A stretch of DNA of 64,000 bases from CALBPI01 sp038524795 (GTDB lineage: Bacteria; Pseudomonadota; Gammaproteobacteria; Steroidobacterales; Woeseiaceae). Under the pieces are notes generated by a model, which worked only from the letters and a program-made list of their open reading frames with translations, did no database searches and was not told the DNA's origin. The stretch is taken from NCBI GenBank assembly GCA_038524795.1, contig JBCBIJ010000005.1, positions 62,001-126,000 of the forward strand. Reading direction: 5' to 3'. Position numbers and translations under genes: made by a program. How positions within the stretch are numbered: the stretch's first letter is position 1; each line of letters begins with the position of its first letter. This document shows, piece after piece, positions 1 through 8,170 of this stretch.

Positions 1-120
1 CTCGCAGATCGATTCGAGATAAAACGATATTCTGCAAGCGAGCATGTTGAGCAGTTTCAGAAAAACCTGGATGGCGTCGAGTACCTGTCCTCTGTCTTGA
101 ATCAGCGATTCGGCATCTGA
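1..120 (+). CDS. 3' end of an unidentified upstream gene (partial)
   Basis: Frame 1 is open from the first base to TGA at 118-120, giving 39 codons of a C-terminus that ends NQRFGI. It has no recognisable motif and the start lies outside the window. The next gene starts 5 bases downstream on the same strand, so this is probably the preceding member of the same polysaccharide operon. Confidence 0.55.
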   Translation, partial: LADRFEIKRYSASEHVEQFQKNLDGVEYLSSVLNQRFGI

Positions 121-125
121 CGACA

Positions 126-1265
126 ATGTTGTCTGGATCGAAGTCACGCGCACCGAGAATCGTACACCTCATCGATAGTGGTGGATTCTTCGGCGCGGAG
201 CAGGTTGTCGTCACACTCGCGGCCCAACAGGCCGATAACGGCCTGGAAGTCGTCATCGGTACGATCATCTCACCACAAGACGACGGTAACCCGATTGGCG
301 ACGTTGCAAGATCTCGGAACGTGCCCGTCGTCGTATTTGAAATCGAAGACGGACTCAACCGCTCGGGCATGCACCGAATACTGGAGTGGATCGACGCGAG
401 CGAGATCAGTGTGGTCCACTGCCACGGCTACAAGGCCAACATCTTCCTCGGTCTCAGCGCCCCCCGGAACCGACCGTGGCGCCTCGTCGCGACTCTGCAT
501 GGTTGGGTTGCTGGGTCGTTGCGCTCAAGACTCGGCGTGTATGAGTTTGCAGAGCGTATGATACTGCGACGATTTGATCTCGTCTGTCCTGTCGCGGACG
601 GCATGGTGACGCGGTTGCCTCGCGTGCTTCGCCGACAAGATCGTGTTCGGGTCATTCCAAACGGGATCCAGATCGAGGTAGAGACCGAGAGACTGCCAAA
701 CGACATCGCCGCGTTTTCTAATGGGGCGTCCATTCTGGTGGCAATTGGGCGTTTGAGTGGTGAGAAGTGCTTTTCGGTATTGATTGACGCGTTCGCGCGG
801 CTGATTCAAACGCGTGAACAGATTTGTCTGGTCATTGTGGGGGCAGGCGGTGAGCGCGATGCCCTGGCGCGCCAGATTGAAGACCTCGATCTCGCTGCGT
901 CCGTTATGCTTGCGGGCTACCGGGAACGCCCGCGTAAATGGCTTGGACACTGCGCCGCACTGGTGATCAGTTCCCGAACGGAAGGTCTGCCAATGGTCCT
1001 TCTGGAAGCACTGGCGGCAGGTCTTCCGGTAGTGTCGACTCGGGTTGGGCAGATTCCTGTCGTCGCTGCGGACGTCGATATCCGACTGGTCGACCCAGGC
1101 GACGCACGCGCGCTCTGCCAGAACATGGCCGATGCCCTCGAGTTTGGGGCCGAGGATGAGCTGATGCGTCGTCGCCAGCAGGTTGTGGCGCAGCGGTTCA
1201 GCGCCGGCGCTATGGCCAAAGCTTATGACGACGCCTACGCCTACGCAGAGGATCGAGCGCGCTAG
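126..1265 (+). CDS. Glycosyltransferase family 4 (GT-B fold)
   Basis: This is a predicted cytoplasmic retaining glycosyltransferase that would transfer a sugar from a nucleotide donor to a lipid-linked polysaccharide intermediate. The 379 residues show the N-terminal acceptor half with HLIDSGGFFGAEQ (residues 14-26), the linker motif VIPNGI (about 176-181), VAIGRLSGEK (205-214), and the GT4 donor motif EGLPMVLLEALAAG (286-299) with the E-x7-E spacing. The length is typical for GT4. The ATG follows the previous stop by 5 bases, and the stop TAG overlaps the next GTG start, so it is translationally coupled to the polymerase gene. The sugar specificity cannot be read from the sequence. Confidence 0.9.
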   Translation: MLSGSKSRAPRIVHLIDSGGFFGAEQVVVTLAAQQADNGLEVVIGTIISPQDDGNPIGDVARSRNVPVVVFEIEDGLNRSGMHRILEWIDASEISVVHCHGYKANIFLGLSAPRNRPWRLVATLHGWVAGSLRSRLGVYEFAERMILRRFDLVCPVADGMVTRLPRVLRRQDRVRVIPNGIQIEVETERLPNDIAAFSNGASILVAIGRLSGEKCFSVLIDAFARLIQTREQICLVIVGAGGERDALARQIEDLDLAASVMLAGYRERPRKWLGHCAALVISSRTEGLPMVLLEALAAGLPVVSTRVGQIPVVAADVDIRLVDPGDARALCQNMADALEFGAEDELMRRRQQVVAQRFSAGAMAKAYDDAYAYAEDRAR

Positions 1266-2644
1266 TGGCGCAGCCGGCGCGACAGCTTCCGCAGCAGGTC
1301 GGGGTGACGCGCGTCGCGCGTGCTGACTCTGGTACGCATGCGACGGACATGCGCAGCGCATCCTCAGTCGTGTTCGCGCTGTACTTAACCTACGCAGCAT
1401 TCTTCTTTCTGAACATTCCCAATCGAGTGCCGGGACTGGGCGTCATTCGCCCGACGCTATTGCTGGCGATTGCCATCCTCGGGTTGTTATTCGCAGAGGG
1501 TATGTTGTTTGAGAAGAAGGACACATCCACGATCTCAAAACGACTCAACGTCCTGCTCATTTACATGGTTCTGTCGCTACCCTTCGTCAAATGGCCGGGA
1601 AGTGTTGTGACACAAAACCTCCCGCAATTTGTCAAGGCTGTGTTGTTTTTTTTCGTCACAGTCAAAGTGGTCGATACGATTCCAAGACTGCGCCTGTTCC
1701 TGCTGGTCGTTATCGGGTCACAGGTGTTGCGAGTCTACGAGCCACTGTTCCTCCATCTGACGACCGGCTATTGGGGGAGCTCAGCCCACATGGGTGGGGG
1801 GGAGATGCTCAGCCGTCTAGCCGGTGCACCCAACGACATTATCAACCCCAATGGTCTCGCGTACGTGGTGATTACCGCTATGGCATTCATGCACTACCTA
1901 ATGACAGGTACGAAGAAGGTCTGGCACACACTGTTGTACCTGGCCCTGGCGCCGGGGCTCTTGTACGCACTATTGCTGACCGGATCGCGTAGCGGCCTCG
2001 TTGGCTTTGGCGTGCTGGCTCTTATTGTGTTCTTCAAATCGAAGCGCAAGGGCTTACTGGTTCTTGTTGGCGTGGTGGGTCTAGCGGGGGCGATTTCCGT
2101 GATGACGCCAGACCAGCGAGACCGCTATCTGTCCATTGTCAGCGAAGACACAAAGAATGCGTCGTCCGTGACGTCACGCAGCAGTGGTGTGACAAAGGAT
2201 CTTGAGAATGGGTTCAAGCGGCCGATCTTTGGTCACGGCGTCGGTACGTCGCTTGAGGCGAACGCCAACTACAGGGGGCAGGCGTACTACTCGCACGTGA
2301 TGTATACGGAGGTCTTCGTGGAGCTGGGAATCGTCGGTGTCGTGCTATTCCTGCTCGTCCTCTGGTCCATTGTGAAAACGAGCCGTTTAGCAAAGCGCAC
2401 CCTAGACGAACGGGCGGAGGTTTTGAGGCAGTCCGCACCGGCTGAACTCGCGTTTCTCAGCCGGCTGGCCAATGCCGTGCAGGCGTGGGTTGGGATGGGC
2501 TTGGTGTTCAGTCTCGCGCAGTATGGGTTGTCAGAGTACAACTGGTATCTTGTGGGCGGCCTCTCTGTCGTGCTCTACAACTGCGTGGTGGCGCTGTCGG
2601 ACCGAGCTGCTAAGGCGTCGAAAGAGGGCGCGGCGTGCTCGTAA
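1265..2644 (+). CDS. O-antigen polymerase/ligase-like membrane protein (Wzy/WaaL family)
   Basis: This polytopic inner-membrane protein of up to 459 residues has roughly ten to twelve hydrophobic segments. A large periplasmic loop (about residues 280-345) ends in HGVGTSLEANANYRG...YYSHVMYTEVFVELGIVG, the histidine- and glutamate-containing signature of the Wzy_C O-antigen ligase/polymerase family. Such proteins polymerise or ligate undecaprenyl-linked repeat units on the periplasmic face. The GTG at 1265 overlaps the previous stop (TAGTG); an ATG at 1349 just before the first membrane segment is an alternative start and would remove 28 residues of low-complexity leader. The 3' end overlaps the next gene by 10 bases. 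Whether it polymerises or ligates cannot be decided here. Confidence 0.85.
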   Translation: MAQPARQLPQQVGVTRVARADSGTHATDMRSASSVVFALYLTYAAFFFLNIPNRVPGLGVIRPTLLLAIAILGLLFAEGMLFEKKDTSTISKRLNVLLIYMVLSLPFVKWPGSVVTQNLPQFVKAVLFFFVTVKVVDTIPRLRLFLLVVIGSQVLRVYEPLFLHLTTGYWGSSAHMGGGEMLSRLAGAPNDIINPNGLAYVVITAMAFMHYLMTGTKKVWHTLLYLALAPGLLYALLLTGSRSGLVGFGVLALIVFFKSKRKGLLVLVGVVGLAGAISVMTPDQRDRYLSIVSEDTKNASSVTSRSSGVTKDLENGFKRPIFGHGVGTSLEANANYRGQAYYSHVMYTEVFVELGIVGVVLFLLVLWSIVKTSRLAKRTLDERAEVLRQSAPAELAFLSRLANAVQAWVGMGLVFSLAQYGLSEYNWYLVGGLSVVLYNCVVALSDRAAKASKEGAACS

Positions 2645-3501
2645 CCGTTGTTACGCCTACCTACAATCGGGCGGCCTCCGTCTGCGCAGCCGTCGATAGC
2701 GCGCTTGCCCAAACGCACGCAGATATTGAGCTGATCGTGGTAGACGACGGTTCAACCGATGACACGGCGGCAAGGCTCGCTGCGTACGATGATCCGCGGC
2801 TCGTGTGCCTGGCACAGGAAAACCGTGGCCAATCCGCGGCGCGCAATCGAGCCATCGCGCAGGCGCGTGGTGAGCTGGTCGCATTCCTCGACTCCGATGA
2901 TCGGTGGCCCACGACCAAGCTAGAGGAGCAGGTGGCGATAATGGTGACGCAGCCGCAGGTCGACGTCTTGTTCGGAGACCGCGTCGATGTACGTGATGAC
3001 GGCCAGGTGCAGCACAGGCTCGGTTTACGCGAATACCCTGTGAACATGCTCATTGAGCTTCTGTTTAGCAATGTGGTGAATTTCAATTCGTCGATGGTGC
3101 GCGCGCACGTACTGCGGTCGCACCCATTTGATGAGTCGCTCCGCACGGGTGAAGACTACGACCTTTGGCTTCGGATTGCGCAAGACGCGTTGTTCCTCTA
3201 TCAGCCGCGCACGTGGCTCTTCTATTCCGTAGCAGACGGTCGACTATCGCAACACTATGAGGATGTGTTCGAGAACAACCGTGTATCGATGCAGCGCCTG
3301 ATGCAGGGGCCGAGCGCACGTGTACCGACTGGCGTGCAACGGTCCATTTGGTGCCGGTTCTACTCGCGATACGGTCGCCATCATGCCGCGGCGGGCAAAC
3401 GGATGGCGGCGGCTCGCTGCTTCTCGCAAGCGATCGCGTACGCGCCCTTAAGCACGATAGGGTGGCGGGCCATGGTGGCGCTCTTGGTGGGCAGAATCTG
3501 A
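2635..3501 (+). CDS. Glycosyltransferase family 2 (GT-A fold)
   Basis: This 288-residue inverting glycosyltransferase has the classical GT2 layout: VVTPTYNRA near the N-terminus, the nucleotide-binding VVDDGSTDDT (DDGS at residues 37-40), the metal-binding AFLDSDDRW (86-89) and a GEDYDLWLR acceptor/catalytic motif near 171. No transmembrane segment is obvious, so it should act on the cytoplasmic side. The GTG start lies inside the end of the polymerase gene, and the stop is one base before the amidotransferase ATG, so the four genes from 126 are tightly packed. Confidence 0.9.
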   Translation: MLVTVVTPTYNRAASVCAAVDSALAQTHADIELIVVDDGSTDDTAARLAAYDDPRLVCLAQENRGQSAARNRAIAQARGELVAFLDSDDRWPTTKLEEQVAIMVTQPQVDVLFGDRVDVRDDGQVQHRLGLREYPVNMLIELLFSNVVNFNSSMVRAHVLRSHPFDESLRTGEDYDLWLRIAQDALFLYQPRTWLFYSVADGRLSQHYEDVFENNRVSMQRLMQGPSARVPTGVQRSIWCRFYSRYGRHHAAAGKRMAAARCFSQAIAYAPLSTIGWRAMVALLVGRI

Positions 3502-3502
3502 G

Positions 3503-5440
3503 ATGTGTGGCATTGCGGGTATGATCGTTCCGAATCGTTCGGGCATAGATTTAGCGGGCGGTCTAACTGTGATGACCGATGCGCTGTCCCGCCGCGGACC
3601 GGACGGCGCTGGTCACTGGACAGGATCAGATGAGTCCGAGGAGTACCGGCTGGGACTCGCGCACACCCGATTGTCGATACAAGACGTGTCGAACCTCGGT
3701 GCACAACCGATGACATCGCCAAGCGGCGAGTGGGTCGTCTCCTTTAATGGCGAGATCTACAACTTTCACATGCTTCGCGATTCGCTACTGTCTGACGGTG
3801 TGCGTTTCCGGGGACACTCCGACACGGAAGTGCTCGTGGCACTCCTTGATCGTTTTGGTTTGCCCGAGACGCTCAAGAGGCTAGATGGCATGTTCGCTCT
3901 GGCCGCCTATTCGAAGGGAACGAGGCGCTTGTATCTGGCGCGCGATCGCGTGGGCGAGAAGCCTCTGTACTACGGTACGACTGGCAGCTGTTTTGTGTTC
4001 GGCTCAACGTTGGCGCCGATCGTTGACCTGCCATTCTGGCAGGGCGAAATCGACCGCCAGGCTGTCGGTCTGTACCTCCGATATCGATACGTGCCGACGC
4101 CGTACTCGATCTACGAAGGTATCCGCAAACTGCCGGCAGCGCACTATCTGGAGATAGACACGCGTCGTCCACTCGAAGACACACCCCCGGTGCGCTACTG
4201 GTCTTTGCCTGAGTCGGCACCCCAATCTCGCGAACCGGTAGACCCCGTCGACGGACTTCAGTCGGTGCTGTCGCAAGTTGTCTCGGAGCAGTTGATATCC
4301 GATCGTTCGCTGGGCGCGTTCCTGTCTGGTGGTATCGACTCTTCTTTGATCACGGCCATGATGTGTGAGCAGGCCAGTCAGCGGGTGAAGACATTTACAG
4401 TCGCGTTCGAGGAGCCCGAGTACAACGAAGGCGATTTCGCGAAACGAATTGCCAACCATCTCGGTACGGACCACACTGAAGCGGTCTTTCCTGCGCGAGC
4501 TTGTTTGGACGCGGTCACAGATCTACCCGCGGCATTCGACGAGCCGTTTGCGGACGCGTCGCAGTTGCCCATGATGCTCGTCGCCCGGGTTGCGCGGCAG
4601 TCGGTAGTGGTGGCCCTGAGCGGCGACGGCGGTGATGAATCGTTTGCAGGTTACGATCGGTACTACCGATGTTTGGAGGACTGGCGTCGTATCGCCGCTA
4701 TGCCGGCCGTGCTTCGAGGGGCCACATCGTCAGCCGCCAAGCTTGCGGCCAAGCCGCCCACAGAGCTGCTTGCAACTGCGCTGCTGCGTGCGATCGGTAG
4801 GCTGGGCCGGGGCCGGCGTGCGCGGAGCATCTTCGGGCGGATCGCACAACAGTACGGTGCGACGGATATTGTGACGCTCTACCACTACTACCTGGCCATG
4901 AGTCGCACATCGGTTCCAGTGGTCGACCACCAAGATGTTTGGCTCCCCGACGAGGTGTTTCGATCGGTGACCTCAGATCTGCGCAAGATGATGTCAATGG
5001 ACACGGCGTACTACCTTCCAGACGACATTCTTGTGAAGGTGGATCGCGCCACGATGTTTGTAGGGCTGGAATCGCGCGCGCCGTTGCTCGACCGGCGTAT
5101 CCTCGAGTTCGCATGGTCGTTGTCAGACGACGCGGTCGTGGGTGACGACGGCAGAGGAAAAGCACCGTTGCGCGCTTTGCTCGACACGAAAGTCCCTAGA
5201 GCGCTGACGGACCGCCCCAAGCGGGGGTTTGCCGTACCGCTTGCCGCTTGGTTGCGTAAAGATCTTAGGTCGTGGGCGGAAGACTTGCTGACGCCGGAAC
5301 GACTTGCGGCGACTGGAGTTTTCGATGTGTCGGAGGTACGGCTTCGCTGGCGACAACACCTTGATCGGGTGTGGGACAACTCAGAGCTGATTTGGTCCGT
5401 ACTTCAGTTCCAGGCGTGGGCGCAAGAGGCGCAGCCCTAA
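3503..5440 (+). CDS. asnB: Asparagine synthase-type glutamine amidotransferase
   Basis: This 645-residue enzyme has the class II glutaminase nucleophile Cys2 (MCGIAGMI) and a GATase domain with RRGPDG and FNGEIYNF. The synthetase domain has the ATP pyrophosphatase loop SGGIDSS (275-281) and SGDGGDESFAGYDRYY (373-388). In asparagine biosynthesis the product is asparagine, but members inside polysaccharide loci are commonly assigned to amidating sugar carboxylates such as uronic acids; its position between glycosyltransferases favours that role (inference). The stop and the next start overlap (TAATG at 5438-5442). All catalytic elements are present. The symbol denotes the family, not proven asparagine synthesis. 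Confidence 0.88.
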   Translation: MCGIAGMIVPNRSGIDLAGGLTVMTDALSRRGPDGAGHWTGSDESEEYRLGLAHTRLSIQDVSNLGAQPMTSPSGEWVVSFNGEIYNFHMLRDSLLSDGVRFRGHSDTEVLVALLDRFGLPETLKRLDGMFALAAYSKGTRRLYLARDRVGEKPLYYGTTGSCFVFGSTLAPIVDLPFWQGEIDRQAVGLYLRYRYVPTPYSIYEGIRKLPAAHYLEIDTRRPLEDTPPVRYWSLPESAPQSREPVDPVDGLQSVLSQVVSEQLISDRSLGAFLSGGIDSSLITAMMCEQASQRVKTFTVAFEEPEYNEGDFAKRIANHLGTDHTEAVFPARACLDAVTDLPAAFDEPFADASQLPMMLVARVARQSVVVALSGDGGDESFAGYDRYYRCLEDWRRIAAMPAVLRGATSSAAKLAAKPPTELLATALLRAIGRLGRGRRARSIFGRIAQQYGATDIVTLYHYYLAMSRTSVPVVDHQDVWLPDEVFRSVTSDLRKMMSMDTAYYLPDDILVKVDRATMFVGLESRAPLLDRRILEFAWSLSDDAVVGDDGRGKAPLRALLDTKVPRALTDRPKRGFAVPLAAWLRKDLRSWAEDLLTPERLAATGVFDVSEVRLRWRQHLDRVWDNSELIWSVLQFQAWAQEAQP

Positions 5441-6540
5441 TGCGAATTCTCATTACAGCCCGCTGGCCAGTCGGCGGCATCCGAACCTTTCTCAAGTACG
5501 TGTATCAGAGGTTGGATGCGTCTGAGCTGCAGCTTGCGTTTGCGCTGCCGGATATGCCCGAGGCAAGACAACTCGCAGACGATCTCTCAGGCCGCGGTTA
5601 TGAGTTTCATTGGAGCGGCGCCGACACCCGTGACTACGCAAGGACACTAAGGCGATTGTGCCGGGAGACGCGTTACGACCTCGTGCATTCACACGGCTTC
5701 ACGGCGTTGCTCGTCACGCGGCTGATCCGCTCAAAGGCGCGGCATCTCGTCACAGTCCATGATGTGCTGCTCGAAGCCCAGTTATCGGGCCTCAAGGGAT
5801 GGGCGAAGTACCATCTGCTACGCCACAGCCTCCGGCGTGTCGAAGTCGTTCACGCCGTGAGCGAGGCCTGTGCGGAAAACCTGAACCAGATGCTTTCGCT
5901 TGGCCCCAGTGTTGCCTCGAAGATCACGGTGGTACGCAATGGTATCGATGTGTCCGGCTTTGTTCGTTGCGACGCGGAGGATGTGCGGTCCAAGTTACGG
6001 ATCGACGCTGATGCGTTGGTCGTTGGTTTCTTCGGGCGCTTCATGAACCAGAAGGGCTTTCGATACCTCGCCGATGCGGTGTCGCGCATCAACGAAGCGG
6101 GCGGACGCCGCGTGGTTGTCGTTTGTGTCGGTTCTGGAGGCTTTTTGGCGCGAGATCGAAGAGATATCGAGGCCCGCGGCCTGAGCGCTTACTTCATATT
6201 TGCGGATTTCGTACCTCACGTCGGCGGCTTAATGAAAGGCGTCGACTGCGTCGTAATGCCGTCGCTCTGGGAGGCCTGCGGCCTAGTCGCTATGGAGGCG
6301 ATGGTTGCCGGGTCCCCACTCCTGGCCACCGACATACCAGCGCTACGAGAGCTTACCGCGGGGTCGCCAGCGCATCTCGTTCCGGTGCGAGATTCCAAGG
6401 CCATTGCGTCAGTGCTGTCAGGATTCGATGTGAACAGAGAGCGCGCAAGCAGTGCCGCGTTCGCGGAGCGTGCGGCGCAACAGTTTGACGTCGGGCTGAC
6501 CATTGCGGGAATACGGGATCTGTATGCGCGTCTTGCATGA
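5440..6540 (+). CDS. Glycosyltransferase family 4
   Basis: The ATG at 5440 overlaps the previous stop, and the coding signature MRILITARWPVGGIRTF begins there; an upstream in-frame extension to 5371 would lie wholly inside the amidotransferase gene. The 366-residue product shows VHSHGFTAL, VVRNGIDVSGF, the phosphate-binding GFFGRFMNQKGF and the donor motif EACGLVAMEAMVAGSP with E-x7-E spacing, all typical of GT4. It should be cytoplasmic and work on the same repeat unit as its neighbours. The donor sugar and linkage are unknown. Confidence 0.9.
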   Translation: MRILITARWPVGGIRTFLKYVYQRLDASELQLAFALPDMPEARQLADDLSGRGYEFHWSGADTRDYARTLRRLCRETRYDLVHSHGFTALLVTRLIRSKARHLVTVHDVLLEAQLSGLKGWAKYHLLRHSLRRVEVVHAVSEACAENLNQMLSLGPSVASKITVVRNGIDVSGFVRCDAEDVRSKLRIDADALVVGFFGRFMNQKGFRYLADAVSRINEAGGRRVVVVCVGSGGFLARDRRDIEARGLSAYFIFADFVPHVGGLMKGVDCVVMPSLWEACGLVAMEAMVAGSPLLATDIPALRELTAGSPAHLVPVRDSKAIASVLSGFDVNRERASSAAFAERAAQQFDVGLTIAGIRDLYARLA

Positions 6541-6579
6541 ACTCGCAGTGTGCGATCGGCGCTCGGGCTGGCCTAGTCA

Positions 6580-8112
6580 ATGAAGCGTCGGCTGATTCTC
6601 AACACGGCTTCTAACTACGCGCTATTCGTGCTGCAGATTGCCGTTGCGTTCATCATGACGCCTTTGTACGTACGCTACCTGGGGCTTCGCGACTACGGCC
6701 TGTGGGAAGTCGTCGTTTCCATCATCGGCTATGCCGGTATGCTCGACCTCGGTCTGTGGCCGACGATTTCGCGCTTCGTCGCGAAGTACCAAGCAGAACG
6801 GAACCGCGGCCAGCAGGAGGCGACGTTCGCCACGGCGCTTGTGTTTATGAGCGTTGTGGGATTACTCGGTGCGTTGTTGACGGTCGTTCTGCTCGTAACG
6901 CTCGAATGGGACCTGTTCTTCGGTGGCGGAGAACTCACGACCTACTACCGGAGTTTTCTCGGGATCGTCGCGGTTAGCGTGATCATAAAGTTCCCCGGTA
7001 TCGTCGCCGAGGCCTATCTTGAGGGACAGCAACGCTACGCCCTTAAGAATCTGTTCTCGATCATCAACCTCGTCGTCAGCACAACCATAATTTTTGCTCT
7101 CATCGACGGATCCTCGGGATTATTGCTATTGGCAACTGTTTCCGTGTTTGCGTCGGCGCTCAAGTACAGCATCTTTTTTACGCTGCTCTTCGTAAGGCAG
7201 CCGCAAGCATTTGGTTTCCAACTGTCTGCATGCTCCAGAGCGCATCTGGGAACGCTGCTGCGATTTGGCATCAAGAGTTTCGTTCAAGGCTTGTCCGGGA
7301 GGATCACGAACCAGTCTAGTCCGTTGATCATCGCTGCTGTCGCTAACAGCGCGCTGGTGCCGCTATTTACCATTCCTGCGAGCCTGGTGCGCTATGCGAC
7401 CACGTTTCTCATGACCTCAACCCACGCATTTATGCCGTTGTTCACAAGCATGGCGGCAGATGGAGAGACCGGGAAGATTCGCGACATCTACCTTGTGTCC
7501 AATCGCGCGGTCGTGGGGCTTGGGGCATTAATGCTGCTGGGGATTGTCCTTGTCGGTCCCGCGTTCATCGCGGTTTGGATTTCGGATTCGGTTGCCGCGG
7601 ACAGTCAAGTCATTCTCGCCGCACTGGCGTTTGGCGCACTTGGGCTTGCGCTCAATCCTTTCGGCTCGCGCTTCTTGACCGCAATCGACCAGCACGGGAT
7701 CTATGCGCGCTTTTCTCCGATCTTTGCGGTCATTGGTGTCGCATTGAGCATCGTGCTGATGCTCAGATACGGGTTGCCAGGTCTCGCAGTGGGTGCATCG
7801 GCGCCGGTTGTCGTGTCGCTTCCACTGTTTGTCTCGGTGATGTGTCGTCATTTGGGTATATCGCCGCTCACTTACGTTGCGAGCTTTTGGGCGCCAGTCG
7901 TTGCAGGCAGCGCCGCAGCCTTGCTGACCTGGCAATTGATTATCGTCCCAATGCTTGCGATGGAGAGTTTCCTTTCGATTCTGATTGCGGCGGCCATGAT
8001 GAGCGCTGCGTTTGGCGTCGCGTTTCTGACGCTCGACCTCCTGGGGTCGCCCGGTGTCAGCGTGGCGCGACGCTTCCTGGGTCGGGCAGCCGGGCATGTG
8101 GCCAGTGGTTAG
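6580..8112 (+). CDS. Polysaccharide flippase (Wzx/MATE-like, MVF superfamily)
   Basis: The 510-residue hydrophobic protein has about 12-14 membrane segments. Its N-terminus (residues 1-50, with NYALFVLQIAVAFIMTPLYV and YLGLRDYGLWE) is typical of the polysaccharide-biosynthesis exporter family. It is predicted to flip undecaprenyl-pyrophosphate-linked repeat units from the cytoplasm to the periplasm for the polymerase encoded at 1265. No Shine-Dalgarno motif is obvious before the ATG; the 39-base gap from the previous gene suggests the same transcript. It is one of two flippases in this locus (see 27996-29447). Confidence 0.88.
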   Translation: MKRRLILNTASNYALFVLQIAVAFIMTPLYVRYLGLRDYGLWEVVVSIIGYAGMLDLGLWPTISRFVAKYQAERNRGQQEATFATALVFMSVVGLLGALLTVVLLVTLEWDLFFGGGELTTYYRSFLGIVAVSVIIKFPGIVAEAYLEGQQRYALKNLFSIINLVVSTTIIFALIDGSSGLLLLATVSVFASALKYSIFFTLLFVRQPQAFGFQLSACSRAHLGTLLRFGIKSFVQGLSGRITNQSSPLIIAAVANSALVPLFTIPASLVRYATTFLMTSTHAFMPLFTSMAADGETGKIRDIYLVSNRAVVGLGALMLLGIVLVGPAFIAVWISDSVAADSQVILAALAFGALGLALNPFGSRFLTAIDQHGIYARFSPIFAVIGVALSIVLMLRYGLPGLAVGASAPVVVSLPLFVSVMCRHLGISPLTYVASFWAPVVAGSAAALLTWQLIIVPMLAMESFLSILIAAAMMSAAFGVAFLTLDLLGSPGVSVARRFLGRAAGHVASG

Positions 8113-8170
8113 TTCGGCCAGGCCTGGCGCGCGAGGTGCGCAGAGCCCGGGAACCAAACAGGGGTTTACT

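Noticed and set aside
525..1400. 291-codon open frame antisense to the first glycosyltransferase
   Set aside because: The sense strand has clear GT4 motifs; the antisense product has none.
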